A stretch of DNA of 42,394 nt from Hepatocystis sp. ex Piliocolobus tephrosceles (lineage: Eukaryota > Apicomplexa > Aconoidasida > Haemosporida > Plasmodiidae), in contig CABPSV020000033.1 of NCBI GenBank assembly GCA_902459845.2, positions 1 to 42,394 on the forward strand, in the 5' to 3' direction. A model generated the notes under the pieces. The model ran no database searches. It saw only the letters and a list, made by a program, of their open reading frames with translations, and was not told where the DNA came from. Of the stretch, positions 21,940-31,566 are shown in pieces. Position 1 is the first letter of the stretch; the number at the start of each line of letters is the position of its first letter. The position numbers and the translations under genes are program-made.

Positions 21940-22400
21940 CCTATCTGTTTATTTAATTGTTTATTTATTTGTTTATTTAATTGTTTATTTATTTGTTTAT
22001 TTAATTGTTTATTTAATTGTTTATTTAATTGTTTATTTATTTGTTTATTTAATTGTTTATTTAATTGTTTATTTATTTGTTTATTTATATGTTTATTTAA
22101 TTGATTATTTAATTGTTTATTTAATTGTTTATTTAATTGTTTATTTAATTGTTTATTTAATTGTTTATTTATTTGTTTATTTATTTGTTTATTTAATTGT
22201 TTATTTAATTGTTTATTTAATTGTTTATTTAATTGTTTATTTAATTGTTTATTTAATTGTTTATTTATTTGTTNNNNNNNNNNNNNNNNNNNNNNNNNNN
22301 NNNNNNNNNNNNNNNNNNNNNNNNNNNNNNNNNNNNNNNNNNNNNNNNNNNNNNNNNNNNNNNNNNNNNNNNNTTTGTTTATTTGTTTGTTTATTTATTT
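21940..22400. repeat. 12-bp tandem repeat TTGTTTATTTAA and variants
   Basis: The array alternates TTGTTTATTTAA with TTTATTTG-type units for over 330 bp on the left of the gap and about 25 bp on the right. Because the unit is 12 bp and contains no stop in some frames, it creates spurious long ORFs. Confidence 0.92.
22274..22373. other. Assembly gap, 100 N
   Basis: Exactly 100 N inside the 12-bp repeat, the usual placeholder for a gap of unknown size. The true array may be longer or shorter. Confidence 0.98.
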
Positions 22401-22417
22401 ATACAGTTTACTTATTT

Positions 22418-22843
22418 TTATATATCAAATGTGTCATCATCAAGACCAATATCTTGTTCAAAATCAGAGTCATTAATAGATGGGTCGTTATTATTAAAGT
22501 TTTCATTATAATTATTATAATTATTATTAGAGAAATCGGTTGTATTATCATTTGGAGGCTCTATATTATTACTAAATGAATCATATGTACGTGGACCAAA
22601 TATTTGATCCAACAATCTGTTACTTAAAAAAAAACCACAACCATAAATAAAACTCTCATAAAAAGTGCTTAATAATCCCCCGCCTGTTCTAGCTACCCTA
22701 TTATTTTGATTTTGTTGATTCATTAAATTATAATTTGGTATATTTCCATATTGTGGTACATTTTTATGCAAATTTTTTCTTACGCTTTTTCTTGTTGTAT
22801 TGTTATTTATAAATCTAGAAAAGTGCCTCTTAAAAACTAACAT
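22418..22843 (-). CDS. Small protein with Gly-rich GPR motif
   Basis: This 141-aa ORF has a basic N-terminus (MLVFKRHFSRF, then RKSVRKNLHK) suggesting mitochondrial targeting. A conserved-looking central block follows at residues 54-85: three Gly, LLSTFYESFIYGCG, a short hydrophobic helix and then LLDQIFGPR. The C-terminus is Asn/Asp-rich and acidic. The block resembles a short Gly-rich amphipathic hairpin ending in GPR that I associate with small eukaryotic proteins. CHCHD2/10-like N-terminal segments are a loose comparison, but no twin CX9C motif is present. The stop is only 44 bp from the edge of the assembly gap, so 3' UTR data are unreliable. Function unknown. Confidence 0.8.
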   Translation of the reverse strand: MLVFKRHFSRFINNNTTRKSVRKNLHKNVPQYGNIPNYNLMNQQNQNNRVARTGGGLLSTFYESFIYGCGFFLSNRLLDQIFGPRTYDSFSNNIEPPNDNTTDFSNNNYNNYNENFNNNDPSINDSDFEQDIGLDDDTFDI

Positions 22844-22902
22844 TTTTGTTTATAAGTGAAAATGGTACATATATTCGAAATAAGGGTCTTTATTTTTTAA
22901 TA

Positions 22903-22948
22903 CTATAAATGCCGTTATTATAAATGTGGTTATTACAAATGCGGTTAT

Positions 22949-22949
<1 letters not shown>
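22903..22949. repeat. Three 15-bp direct repeats
   Basis: Three adjacent units of the form ATAAATGCCGTTATT, with C/T and G changes, lie immediately before a (TA)n tract, about 60 bp upstream of the 141-aa gene start. Confidence 0.8.
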
Positions 22950-23005
<56 letters not shown>

Positions 23006-23033
23006 TTCAGGATAAAATATTTTTTTTTGTATT

Positions 23034-23067
<34 letters not shown>

Positions 23068-23441
23068 CTTTTGAGGAACATTTTTTAATAAAAACCAACA
23101 AAAAAAAACTATGTTGGTTTAATAATAATGAATTTAAGATATATTAAACATTCTGATCTTGTTTATAATTTTGGTAAATGCTATTTTTACAAAAAAAAAA
23201 ACAAAAAAAAAAGGTTGAAAATAAACATATATTTATTACACCTGTTCGCTTTTAATTAAAAAAAAAAAAAATGAGAAAAATAAATGTTGCAGCAACATAA
23301 ATTGCATGAAAACATCATTTTTATCAAAGTTATTTATTTACTTTTTTTATCAAAAAGGAGATAAAAAAATTAAAAAAAAATTCAAATGGAGTAAATGTAC
23401 TTTTAATATGCATATATAAATGTGACAGGAATTGTTTTATG

Positions 23442-23443
<2 letters not shown>

Positions 23444-23490
<47 letters not shown>
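23444..23490. repeat. Poly(A) tract, 47 nt
   Basis: An uninterrupted run of 47 A. It makes the Lys-rich ORF starting at 23439, which is not a gene. Confidence 0.9.
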
Positions 23491-23492
<2 letters not shown>

Positions 23493-23941
23493 AAAAAAAA
23501 AAATAAATGTATGTATATGTATATATGTATATATACGCATTTATTTGCGAAAGCTTATTTATCCAATAATTATGTATATACACTGTTACGATTTACATAT
23601 AAATATATATTACTTTTGCACGCGTAATATCTGCTATATGAGAATAAATAAAACTTAATTACATTTTTATATAATTTTTTTTATTTACAAAAACTTTTTT
23701 TATTTATTTATTTTTTTTTTTTTTACTTTTTGAAAACGTAGTATTCTATAAAAAATAAATGAAAAGAAAATATAAAGGTTTATATGCTATTTTTAGGAAA
23801 ACCATATAAATGATTTTACTCGAATTGTATGAATATATTTTTTTTTTTTTTTTTTGTTTTTTTTTAAAGGGTATTTTAAAGGTAAAATATAAAGCTTGTA
23901 ACTAAAACTAGCAATATTTATATTTAAAAATGTAAAAAATG

Positions 23942-23996
23942 AATAGCAATAATAATAGCAATAATAATAGCAATAATAATAGCAATTATAATAACA
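23942..23996. repeat. 12-bp AGCAATAATAAT repeat
   Basis: About four units of AGCAATAATAAT. On the minus strand it would read Tyr/Cys, which gives an artefactual ORF. Confidence 0.9.
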
Positions 23997-24391
23997 ACTC
24001 ATAAATAAATATAAAACATTGCTTTTTGAAAAGTTACAGTTTTTAATTCTAACATTTGTTTCAATTTGTTTTATTGATGATTCATAATTTAGCAGATAAA
24101 TATTGGTAAAACATAATTTTTTTTTTTTTTTTTTTTTAGTATTAAACACTACGCAATAAGAATATTTGTAACATTGCTTAAAAATTGTTTGCTATAAAAA
24201 ATTATGTTATATAAAATTGATTTACACCCAACCTTTTGTTTATTTTTTACATGTTGGTTGGTAATTTTTAACATTTCAAATTACCGATAAAACTATTTTG
24301 AACAGTTTTAAGTACGTTGGTAATAATGCGTGAATACATTTAACTTGTTAAGACATATATATTTATACATATTACAGGCTCCTCCTACACA

Positions 24392-27300
24392 ATGGACATG
24401 TGCCCAAATCATTACTATAACAGACACACTAAAAAAGAAATTTTAAAAGATGTGTTTTGCGAAATAGGCAATTTTAATAATGAAGTTTTTTTATGTTTTG
24501 ATGTGAATGCATGTGGAGGACTTTTAGTAGCGTCAACCAAAACTTATCTTTACTTTTTTAATGTTATATCTGGAACGATGTTAGTTCAATATGATTATTA
24601 TAATCAAGAAAAAAAAAAAAATCTTTTGAATAAAGATTATTGTACAATAAAAAATAATAATGATTATATATTGGATGGTGCGCATACTAATGGTAATACT
24701 GATGTTACTAAAACAAGAGAAGACGAAATAGAAGATATAACTTTCGATAATAAGGAACAAATAGAAAATAACGAGAATAACAGTGACAAAATAAATTTAA
24801 AAACAAATGAAATAAATAATAACAACTCAATTTTTAATATATGTAAAAAAAACAATAACATCGAAAAATTATCAGACATTAAAAAAGAAAATGGTATAAA
24901 ATACTTTGATGACAATGAAAAGACTTTTAATAAACAAACCGAAAGTATTAATGAAGAAAATGTTACTAATAAAAATATAATCCCATTGAATTATGATAAT
25001 TTGAACATAAAAGATAATAAAAATATTGATTTTTTAGAAGAAAATAATTTACTTTCAAGTATTGATATTACATTAAAAAAAAATAAAAATAAACATCATT
25101 TATTAATAGATGAAAAAACAGAACAGCCAACAAAACGTGCTAAATTAGTATTAAACAAGAAAAAAATAAATTCAGTTAAGTCCAAGACTGTGATAAGAAA
25201 AACTAAAGAAAGTAATAGTAATAATAAAAAGTCGAACAGTGATTTAGAAGATGAATATATATATATTAAAAAAATACAATTTATAAACAAAGATGAATAT
25301 TTATTATGTATGTCAAAAAGATATTTATATATATACAAAATTTGTAACTATCCTATTCGAGTTATAATACAAATTGATTTATTTTATTTATGTATTGGGA
25401 TTGAAACGATTATATCTAATCAGTTATATTTTCCTTGTTTTTTTTCCCATTATTTTTATTCATTAAATAAAGATAATAAAAATGACAACTATAATGACAA
25501 CACTACACTGTTGACTGATGTTAATGATTGTTCAAATGATTATATTACCAATTCGGAAAAGAACAAGTTAAATATAAATACAATACATACATATCCAACA
25601 AATGTAGGGACTTACGAAAATTACAATGAAAGTGAAGGTTTAATTAAAAAAGATACAATAATATTAGAAAGGAACAACAAAAAAAAAAAAAAAAAAAAAA
25701 CAAGAGAAAAAAAGAAAAGACATTCAGATTTATTTAAAGAGTATTACAATTTGTATACAAGTTTAAATAATAAACAAATGAGAGATTTTGAAATATGTGA
25801 TATTAAATTAATAAGTATAAAAAAGAAAAGATACAAGGAGGATTATGAAAATAAATGTAGTTATATAATAGATTTGATTTTATGTTTAAAAGAGCAAATT
25901 CCATATGTGACACGAATTTATATAGAGAATATTTCCAAAAAAAAAAAGCAGTTACATACAAATTATTTTAATAATTATGTTATCGACATAAGTCATACAT
26001 TTCCACTAATTTCGTTTGAGCATATGAATATTATCTATGAAGAAAATGTAAAAGAACGCAGCATGCAGAGTACTAAAAAAAAATCAGGTTCTTCAAAAAA
26101 TAAAAAAAAAAATCAGAAAAAACGTCCCAAAAAAGGTTCTAAGGATTTATTATTAAATGAACAAAATAATGTAAGCAAAATGGAGTGTAACCAAAGAAAT
26201 GAGGGAGTAGAATGTGATACAGTCGGAGCGGCGTATAATGATATGAAATTAGTATGTGATGAAATAAAAACTGTATTATATACGACACTTGGGGAAGCGC
26301 ATACTGATGGAATACAGGACAGTACTTCGTGTATACCTATACTAAATGTATTTCCTCTAAAACATGGTGAAGAAAAAGATACTTGCCTAAGTAAAAGTAT
26401 AAACAATGAAGACAAATTATTTGATAAGGATACAAATAACGATATTTCTCATTTAGGAGAAGAGAAACTGCTAAATTTAGCTAAATTTAATGAGAATTAT
26501 GAAAATCGTAAATATTATTTGAAAAGATATATAACTACTTATTTTCCTGTATTATTTTATGAAAAAATATCTACAAAAAAATTTATACAATTTGATACAA
26601 ATATAAATGTATATAAGAATTTAAATAAATTAATTAAAACGTATAAACGTCGGAAAGGAAACAATAATGGTAATGTAAAAAATGAAATTTTATTAAAAAA
26701 AAAAAAGTATTGCGTATTTGATTATTCTAAAAAAAAAGAAATCGACAATCATGAATTTCCAAGCTCTTTGTTAAAAAAAAATAATATATTTGAATATGTG
26801 AGTAAACTTAAGACTGCATTTAAACCAAAGAAATTTATATTTGTAGGGACTTATTCTTATATATTTGTATTTGAAATAGATAATATAATGAGCAACAATA
26901 TTAACTACGTAATCGAATCATTTTTTAATTTTGACATGTTTATAGATAATAATGTATATAAAAAAATTAAAGAAATATCAAATGATGTGTATAGTATATA
27001 TAATACTTTTCTTAAAAGTGTTGGAAAACATTTATGCAAAAAAAAATTAAATTTAAATTTTTTATTTAAATTATATTTAGGAGCAGTAACACCGTTAGAT
27101 TTAGCAATAAGAGAGAAAGGGAATTATTTATGTGTTAAAACTTTAGAAAAAGTTTTTTTATATCACATTAATTACGCACATGACAAAGACAAGAACGATG
27201 TTAACCATGATAAAAAAAGTACTTTTTTTAATAATAAATTAATAGATAAGGATAAAGAGGATGATATTATTTTCGAACTAATGAATAAAAATTTGCATAA

Positions 27301-28840
27301 TTTGGATGATAATACATTACAGGTTGCAACAGGGTATAATAAAAAAAAGAAAATTGTTACGAATATTTATATTGATCAAATATATTTATATTATACTATT
27401 AATAACCCAATTCAAAGAGAAGTATATATATTGTGTTGTTTTAGTGAAGATGTGAATCAATCTTATTTATTACTTGTGTCATTAAAAGCAGGTATGTATA
27501 CATTATACATTTATAATTTAAAAGAAATGGATTTACAAAAAGCAATTAAAATAAATATTTCAATACATAAAGGATTTAAACAAATGAAATGGTTAAAAAA
27601 TTATGACATGTTAGCTGGGTTATCCAATATAGGAACTTATATTATAATGTTTAAAAATAGACATTTAGATAAATGGAGTCATTTAATACCAAATTTTAAA
27701 TTAATTGATTCTAATATAGAACTTATTGAGGATGTTGATGAGTTCGATGCGGTAGATTATATTTTACCGCACAATAGAAATTTAAAACATCCAATGTGGA
27801 AAGGTCTACTACTTTATATAAATACATTTATTAAAAATAAAATATGTATGCGAAGATTGCCACATCCTGCTAGTTGTTTTCCTACTCACTATGCAGGATA
27901 TTTTAAAAAAAATCCAAGATATTTTTTTTATGAATATTTATATGATTTTACAGGAGAAAATTGTATGAATTTAAATCCTAAACTGTTTAGAATAGGCAAA
28001 AAAAAAAAAAAAAAAATCAAACAAATCAACCAAATCAAACAAATCAACCAAATCAAACAAATCAAACTGATAGAAAATCAAGAAACTTGTTCAAAAGACA
28101 AGACGTTGAATTTATTTGATAAACCAACCAAATTAATAGATGCAGTAAAAGTAAAAATGGAAGCAGAAAATATAAAATTTGCAGAAAACACGAACGAGTT
28201 GGAAAATTTCAACAAACAGGTAAAAGAAAAAAAAAAAGAGCCGCTTATTAATATTGCTAAAAGAGAAAATGAGACAAAGTTGAAAAAAAATAAGGAGGAA
28301 ATGGAAAAAAATAAGGAGGAAATGGAAAAAAATAAGGAGGAAATGAAAAAAATTAAAGAGGAAATGGAAAAAATTAAGGTGGAGTTGAAAAAAATTAAGG
28401 CGGAGTTGGAAAAGGATAAGGAAGAGTTGGAGAAGGATAAGGAAGAGTTGGGAAAGGATAAGGAAGAGTTGGGAAAGGATAAAACAGTGTTAAAAAAAAA
28501 TAAAGCAGAGTTGAAAAGAAATAAAGCAGAATTAAAAAATAATAAAAGAAAGTTAAAGAAAAATAATGTAAAGTTAAAAAAAAAATATATAGAGTTAAAA
28601 AAAATTGAAGTAGAATTAAAAAAAAATAATGCAAAGTTAAAAAAAAAATATGTAGAGTTAAAAAAAATTGAAGTAGAGTTAAAAAAAGTTGAAGCAAAGA
28701 TAAAGAAGAGGGAGCGGTTGAATAAAAAAAAAAAAAAAAAATTTTTTTGTATTGATAATCAAGCCAGTATAGTAAGCGTAATTGCTCCTAAATTAAAATA
28801 TTGGTTATATTATAAAAATATAATAAATTATTCAATTTGA
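24392..28840 (+). CDS. RbBP5/Swd1-like WD-repeat protein (COMPASS subunit), greatly expanded
   Basis: This 1482-aa protein carries scattered WD-repeat blades split by low-complexity insertions. Residues 25-70 (FDVNACGGLLVAST...LYFFNVISG) match the first blade of RbBP5. Residues ~287-360 match the next two. KFIFVGTYSYIFVFEID (~812-830), AVTPLDLAIREKGNYLCV (~896-915) and the block at ~1011-1090 ending MLAGLSNIGTYIIMF match later blades. Directly after, WSHLIPNFKLIDSNIELIED (~1095-1115) then VDEFD corresponds to the RbBP5 post-propeller segment WSAFAPDFKELDENVEYEER...SEFD, which in animals contacts ASH2L and the nucleosome. This order is the strongest evidence. In COMPASS the subunit supports H3K4 methylation in the nucleus. 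Residues ~1290-1430 form a Lys/Glu heptad coiled coil absent from normal (~540-aa) RbBP5. It could alternatively be another divergent WD protein. Confidence 0.9.
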   Translation: MDMCPNHYYNRHTKKEILKDVFCEIGNFNNEVFLCFDVNACGGLLVASTKTYLYFFNVISGTMLVQYDYYNQEKKKNLLNKDYCTIKNNNDYILDGAHTNGNTDVTKTREDEIEDITFDNKEQIENNENNSDKINLKTNEINNNNSIFNICKKNNNIEKLSDIKKENGIKYFDDNEKTFNKQTESINEENVTNKNIIPLNYDNLNIKDNKNIDFLEENNLLSSIDITLKKNKNKHHLLIDEKTEQPTKRAKLVLNKKKINSVKSKTVIRKTKESNSNNKKSNSDLEDEYIYIKKIQFINKDEYLLCMSKRYLYIYKICNYPIRVIIQIDLFYLCIGIETIISNQLYFPCFFSHYFYSLNKDNKNDNYNDNTTLLTDVNDCSNDYITNSEKNKLNINTIHTYPTNVGTYENYNESEGLIKKDTIILERNNKKKKKKKTREKKKRHSDLFKEYYNLYTSLNNKQMRDFEICDIKLISIKKKRYKEDYENKCSYIIDLILCLKEQIPYVTRIYIENISKKKKQLHTNYFNNYVIDISHTFPLISFEHMNIIYEENVKERSMQSTKKKSGSSKNKKKNQKKRPKKGSKDLLLNEQNNVSKMECNQRNEGVECDTVGAAYNDMKLVCDEIKTVLYTTLGEAHTDGIQDSTSCIPILNVFPLKHGEEKDTCLSKSINNEDKLFDKDTNNDISHLGEEKLLNLAKFNENYENRKYYLKRYITTYFPVLFYEKISTKKFIQFDTNINVYKNLNKLIKTYKRRKGNNNGNVKNEILLKKKKYCVFDYSKKKEIDNHEFPSSLLKKNNIFEYVSKLKTAFKPKKFIFVGTYSYIFVFEIDNIMSNNINYVIESFFNFDMFIDNNVYKKIKEISNDVYSIYNTFLKSVGKHLCKKKLNLNFLFKLYLGAVTPLDLAIREKGNYLCVKTLEKVFLYHINYAHDKDKNDVNHDKKSTFFNNKLIDKDKEDDIIFELMNKNLHNLDDNTLQVATGYNKKKKIVTNIYIDQIYLYYTINNPIQREVYILCCFSEDVNQSYLLLVSLKAGMYTLYIYNLKEMDLQKAIKINISIHKGFKQMKWLKNYDMLAGLSNIGTYIIMFKNRHLDKWSHLIPNFKLIDSNIELIEDVDEFDAVDYILPHNRNLKHPMWKGLLLYINTFIKNKICMRRLPHPASCFPTHYAGYFKKNPRYFFYEYLYDFTGENCMNLNPKLFRIGKKKKKKIKQINQIKQINQIKQIKLIENQETCSKDKTLNLFDKPTKLIDAVKVKMEAENIKFAENTNELENFNKQVKEKKKEPLINIAKRENETKLKKNKEEMEKNKEEMEKNKEEMKKIKEEMEKIKVELKKIKAELEKDKEELEKDKEELGKDKEELGKDKTVLKKNKAELKRNKAELKNNKRKLKKNNVKLKKKYIELKKIEVELKKNNAKLKKKYVELKKIEVELKKVEAKIKKRERLNKKKKKKFFCIDNQASIVSVIAPKLKYWLYYKNIINYSI
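28290..28690 (+). repeat. 21-bp and related coding repeats, Lys/Glu coiled coil
   Basis: Repeated units encode KNKEEME, then KDKEELE/G, then KKIEVEL-type heptads. They form a long predicted coiled coil near the C-terminus of the RbBP5-like protein. Unit drift along the array points to successive local expansions. Confidence 0.85.
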
Positions 28841-28851
28841 ACTTTTTTCAA

Positions 28852-28968
28852 CTTTATTTTTAACTTCATTTTTAACTTTATTTTTAACTTTATTTTTAAC
28901 TTTATTTTTAACTTTATTTTTAATTATATTTTTAATTATACTTTTAATTATATTTTTAATTATTTTAT
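28852..28968. repeat. 13-bp tandem repeat after the RbBP5-like stop
   Basis: About nine units of the form TTTTTAACTTTAT, drifting to TTTTTAATTATAT, begin roughly 12 bp after the stop codon, so they lie in the 3' UTR. The T-rich core with AAC resembles the 19-bp repeat at 2583-2680. Confidence 0.9.
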
Positions 28969-29131
28969 TAGTGAATTGTAATATATATTATTTTTTTTGT
29001 TTCAAAAAACATATTTTGAGTGTATACATAAATGAACATATATATAACATATGTGTGCAAACGAAAAATATGAAAAATGTAAGATGTATTTTTTAGAACA
29101 ATTCGTTAATAGTTGATATATTAAGTTGGAA

Positions 29132-29240
29132 TGTTTTTTTTGTTTTTTTGTTTTTTTGTTTTTTTGTTTTTTTGTTTTTTTGTTTTTTTGTTTTTTTGTT
29201 TTTTTGTTTTTTTGTTTTTTTTTTTTTTTTTTTTTTTGTT
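29132..29240. repeat. T7G octamer array running into poly(T)
   Basis: About ten GTTTTTTT units followed by a run of T. It makes a Phe/Cys/Val-rich ORF that is not a gene. Confidence 0.9.
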
Positions 29241-30016
29241 TTTTTACTGTTATATATTTTATTGCTTTTTTTTTTTTTTTATTTGTATTTTAATTTTCAT
29301 TATGATGATTATTATTATAATTATGAAATTTTTTGTAAGTAAATTTAAAATAATTGTAGTTTCTGCATGTATAAAAACTCCATTTTTTATTTTTTTTAGT
29401 AAGGAGATACATTTAAAAAAACATTTTCAAAAAAAATATATATTTTTAATTAATATATTGGATAAAATTATATTTCAAATAAACAAATTTTAAAGTTATT
29501 ATTAATTAGTTTTGTATTTTAACTTAATCAAAAAATGAGTAAAAAAGAAACAATATATATAGCGTTCATTATTTTGTTTTTTATTAAGTTATGATTCAAA
29601 TTTAATTGTATATATATAGCATTAAGCGAATATATTATATCATTCGGTTTACAAAGTCAATATATAAAAATGCATAAATGTAAAAAAAAAAAAAAAAAAA
29701 TTAATATATTTATTTAGTTTTACAACTTATACTCATTTGGTTTAATTTGTTTTATGTGTTTCTAAAAAATAAATCGAAGTATTATTAGTTTTTATATTAT
29801 ATCATAACTAAAATAAATATGATTAATATTTAAGTTTAATCATGTGATATATAATCTTGTTTATACTTATTTTGAGTTTAGGGGTGGAAATAAATGTAAA
29901 ATTTTATTGTTTAAAGGTGTATTAATTATAAATTTATTTATTTTATTTATGGTCGTTTTTGTCTGTTTTGCCTTCATTGCGCGATTTATCATTTTTCTTA
30001 AGCTATATTTACTAAT

Positions 30017-30550
30017 TTATATATTTAAGGTGGGATTATTATATGTAATGCTACTTTTTATGACATTGAACAAATGTGAGTTTTCTATAGCTGCTGCAAT
30101 TCTTTCTTTGTCATTTAATTGTTTGTTTATAGAATGTTCAGAATTATGTGAACCTGGATATATGTAAATATTTGTTTTAAAAACATTAGATAATGAATAT
30201 TGCAATTTTATACTTATCATTAAACCAATAAGTGTAGCTAATGAACAATTTGGTATTGTTGGCGTAAAAAAAAGAGTAATTGTTTTTTCCTCATGGTTTA
30301 TATGAATATTTTTTTTTTCAATAATTTTTAAATTTTCTAATGTATATGAATATTCAGGATCTTTTATGTCTTTTAATAAATCAAAAATTTCATCAACACT
30401 TATTTTGTCTTCTTCATAATTTAAATCACATAAATCAGTTAAATTATACAAATTGTTTCTAATTGATTGTTCGTTTATTGTTACATTGTTTTTACTTTCA
30501 TTTGAGTTATATAATGTTGGGTTTGCATTTTCAGGTCCGTAATTATTCAT
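30017..30550 (-). CDS. CIAO2B: CIAO2B/MIP18 family cytosolic Fe-S assembly factor
   Basis: I choose the ATG at 30550 (177 aa, MNNYGPENANPTLYN). An upstream in-frame ATG at 30649 would add 33 residues of hydrophobic sequence not seen in the family. Residues 52-165 are a DUF59/MIP18 domain: EIFDLLKDIKDPEYSYTLE, then FTPTIPNCSLATLIGL with the conserved cysteine at 102, then PGSHNSEHSINKQLNDKER and IAAAIENSHL. These match human CIAO2B/FAM96B and yeast Cia2 nearly motif for motif. The family acts with CIAO1 and MMS19 in the cytosol to hand Fe-S clusters to nuclear and cytosolic enzymes such as DNA polymerases and helicases. Length is close to the usual ~160 aa, with only a short Asn-rich N-terminal extension. 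Confidence 0.95.
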   Translation of the reverse strand: MNNYGPENANPTLYNSNESKNNVTINEQSIRNNLYNLTDLCDLNYEEDKISVDEIFDLLKDIKDPEYSYTLENLKIIEKKNIHINHEEKTITLFFTPTIPNCSLATLIGLMISIKLQYSLSNVFKTNIYIYPGSHNSEHSINKQLNDKERIAAAIENSHLFNVIKSSITYNNPTLNI

Positions 30551-31421
30551 TATGTATAAAAAAATAAAGGTAAATCGAATACTGAAAACTTTTAAATGTT
30601 CTGAGTTTTTTAAAAAATTAGTTTTTATCAGCCTTTTATACACGTACAAATATACATATATGTGTAAATTACTATAATAGTATACACGATTTTATTACTT
30701 ATATATGTATATATGTAAATTTTCTGCTTTTTTGTAAATTTTAAACAATTTCTTCTTTTTTTGTAACAATAATTAAAGCAAACGCTTTTTTTTTTTTACT
30801 TTGTTCATCACAGTGTGTTTCGTTTATAGTTTTACGGTATTATTTTTTACATAAAATTAAAAAAACAAAGGAAATAAATACATATGAAAAAAGTTAAACA
30901 CTTTTATTCAAATTAAATTAAAGTAAATGTTATTAAAAAGAAACGTAGATTTTTTTAACAGTTCTACGAAAAAAATTTAAAAAAAAATTTACAAATTCGA
31001 ATATATAAAAAAATAAAAACATATAAAAATTTAATATTTTTGCAACAATTTGCAGTTTAAAAATAAACGACAATGCATAGTAATGGTACACTTTTTCAAA
31101 GTAAATATTATAAATAAAAAAAAAAAAAAAAAAAAAAAAAATTTATATATTTTTGTTTTTATATAAAAAAATAATTTTGTTTAAAATAATTTTGTTTAAC
31201 GTCATTTTGTTTAAAATCATTTTGTGTATGTTAAAATAAAGCGAAGGATGCATAAAGTTTTTTTTTTTTTTTATTATTCTATGGTTCACATGAAAAAAAA
31301 AAAAAAAAAAAAAAATGTAAACAAAACAAAAATTATATCAAATAAGGATATCATAAAAACAACAACAAAAAAAAATTATATTGAAAGAACATTGGCTTTA
31401 TGATTATTCGTGTAATGTCAA

Positions 31422-31463
<42 letters not shown>

Positions 31464-31478
31464 GAATATATACAAATA

Positions 31479-31521
<43 letters not shown>

Positions 31522-31566
31522 GATACTAACCAATTAATGATTAAGGGATAGTATTGCTTGTTGTTA
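30551..31566. other. Intergenic region between tandem minus-strand genes
   Basis: This 1-kb spacer holds the CIAO2B promoter and the 3' end of the Vps50-like gene. It contains A runs at about 31119-31141 and 31291-31315, a 39-T run (31424-31462), (TA)n at about 31483-31513 and a short TTTTGTTTAA-type repeat near 31175-31225. No gene is seen. Confidence 0.7.

Larger units (their letters stand above)
20420..22417. other. Convergent intergenic region with repeats and an assembly gap
   Basis: This 2.0-kb spacer between two gene 3' ends contains a possible small ORF (21063-21269), a less A+T-rich patch with a splice-acceptor-like site (about 21790-21900), and a 12-bp tandem repeat running into a 100-N gap. 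ORFs starting at 21841 and 21926 are mostly translations of the repeat. Confidence 0.65.
22844..24391. other. Divergent intergenic region
   Basis: This 1.5-kb spacer holds the promoters of the 141-aa gene and the RbBP5-like gene. It contains three 15-bp direct repeats (22903-22949), (TA)n (22951-23003), T and A homopolymers including a 47-A run (23444-23490), and a 12-bp AGCAATAATAAT repeat (23942-23996). A 43-codon ORF (23128-23259) is discussed as a finding. A TATTACAG acceptor-like site ends at 24377, 14 bp before the RbBP5-like start, so a 5' UTR intron is possible. Confidence 0.65.
28841..30016. other. Convergent intergenic region
   Basis: This spacer between the RbBP5-like gene and CIAO2B (both ending here) holds a 13-bp tandem repeat just after the RbBP5-like stop, a T7G octamer array (29132-29240) and short homopolymers. 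ORFs at 29131-29493 start in the octamer array and I do not propose them as genes. Confidence 0.7.

Noticed and set aside
21926..22579. 217-codon ORF of Tyr/Leu/Ile/Val repeats through the N gap
   Set aside because: It is a product of the 12-bp repeat lacking stops in one frame, and it is interrupted by unknown sequence.
23793..24149. 118-codon minus-strand ORF
   Set aside because: It is built from a T run and the AGCAATAATAAT repeat, with no conserved-looking segment.
29131..29493. 120-codon + strand ORF, including a GTAAGT...TTTTAG intron-like stretch at its end
   Set aside because: It starts in the T7G array; the possible intron would put a stop immediately after the short first exon, so no sensible gene model results.
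29844..30167. 107-codon + strand ORF
   Set aside because: Most of it is the antisense of CIAO2B.
30551..30649. N-terminal 33-residue extension of CIAO2B
   Set aside because: The sequence is hydrophobic and unlike the family; the ATG at 30550 gives the normal length.
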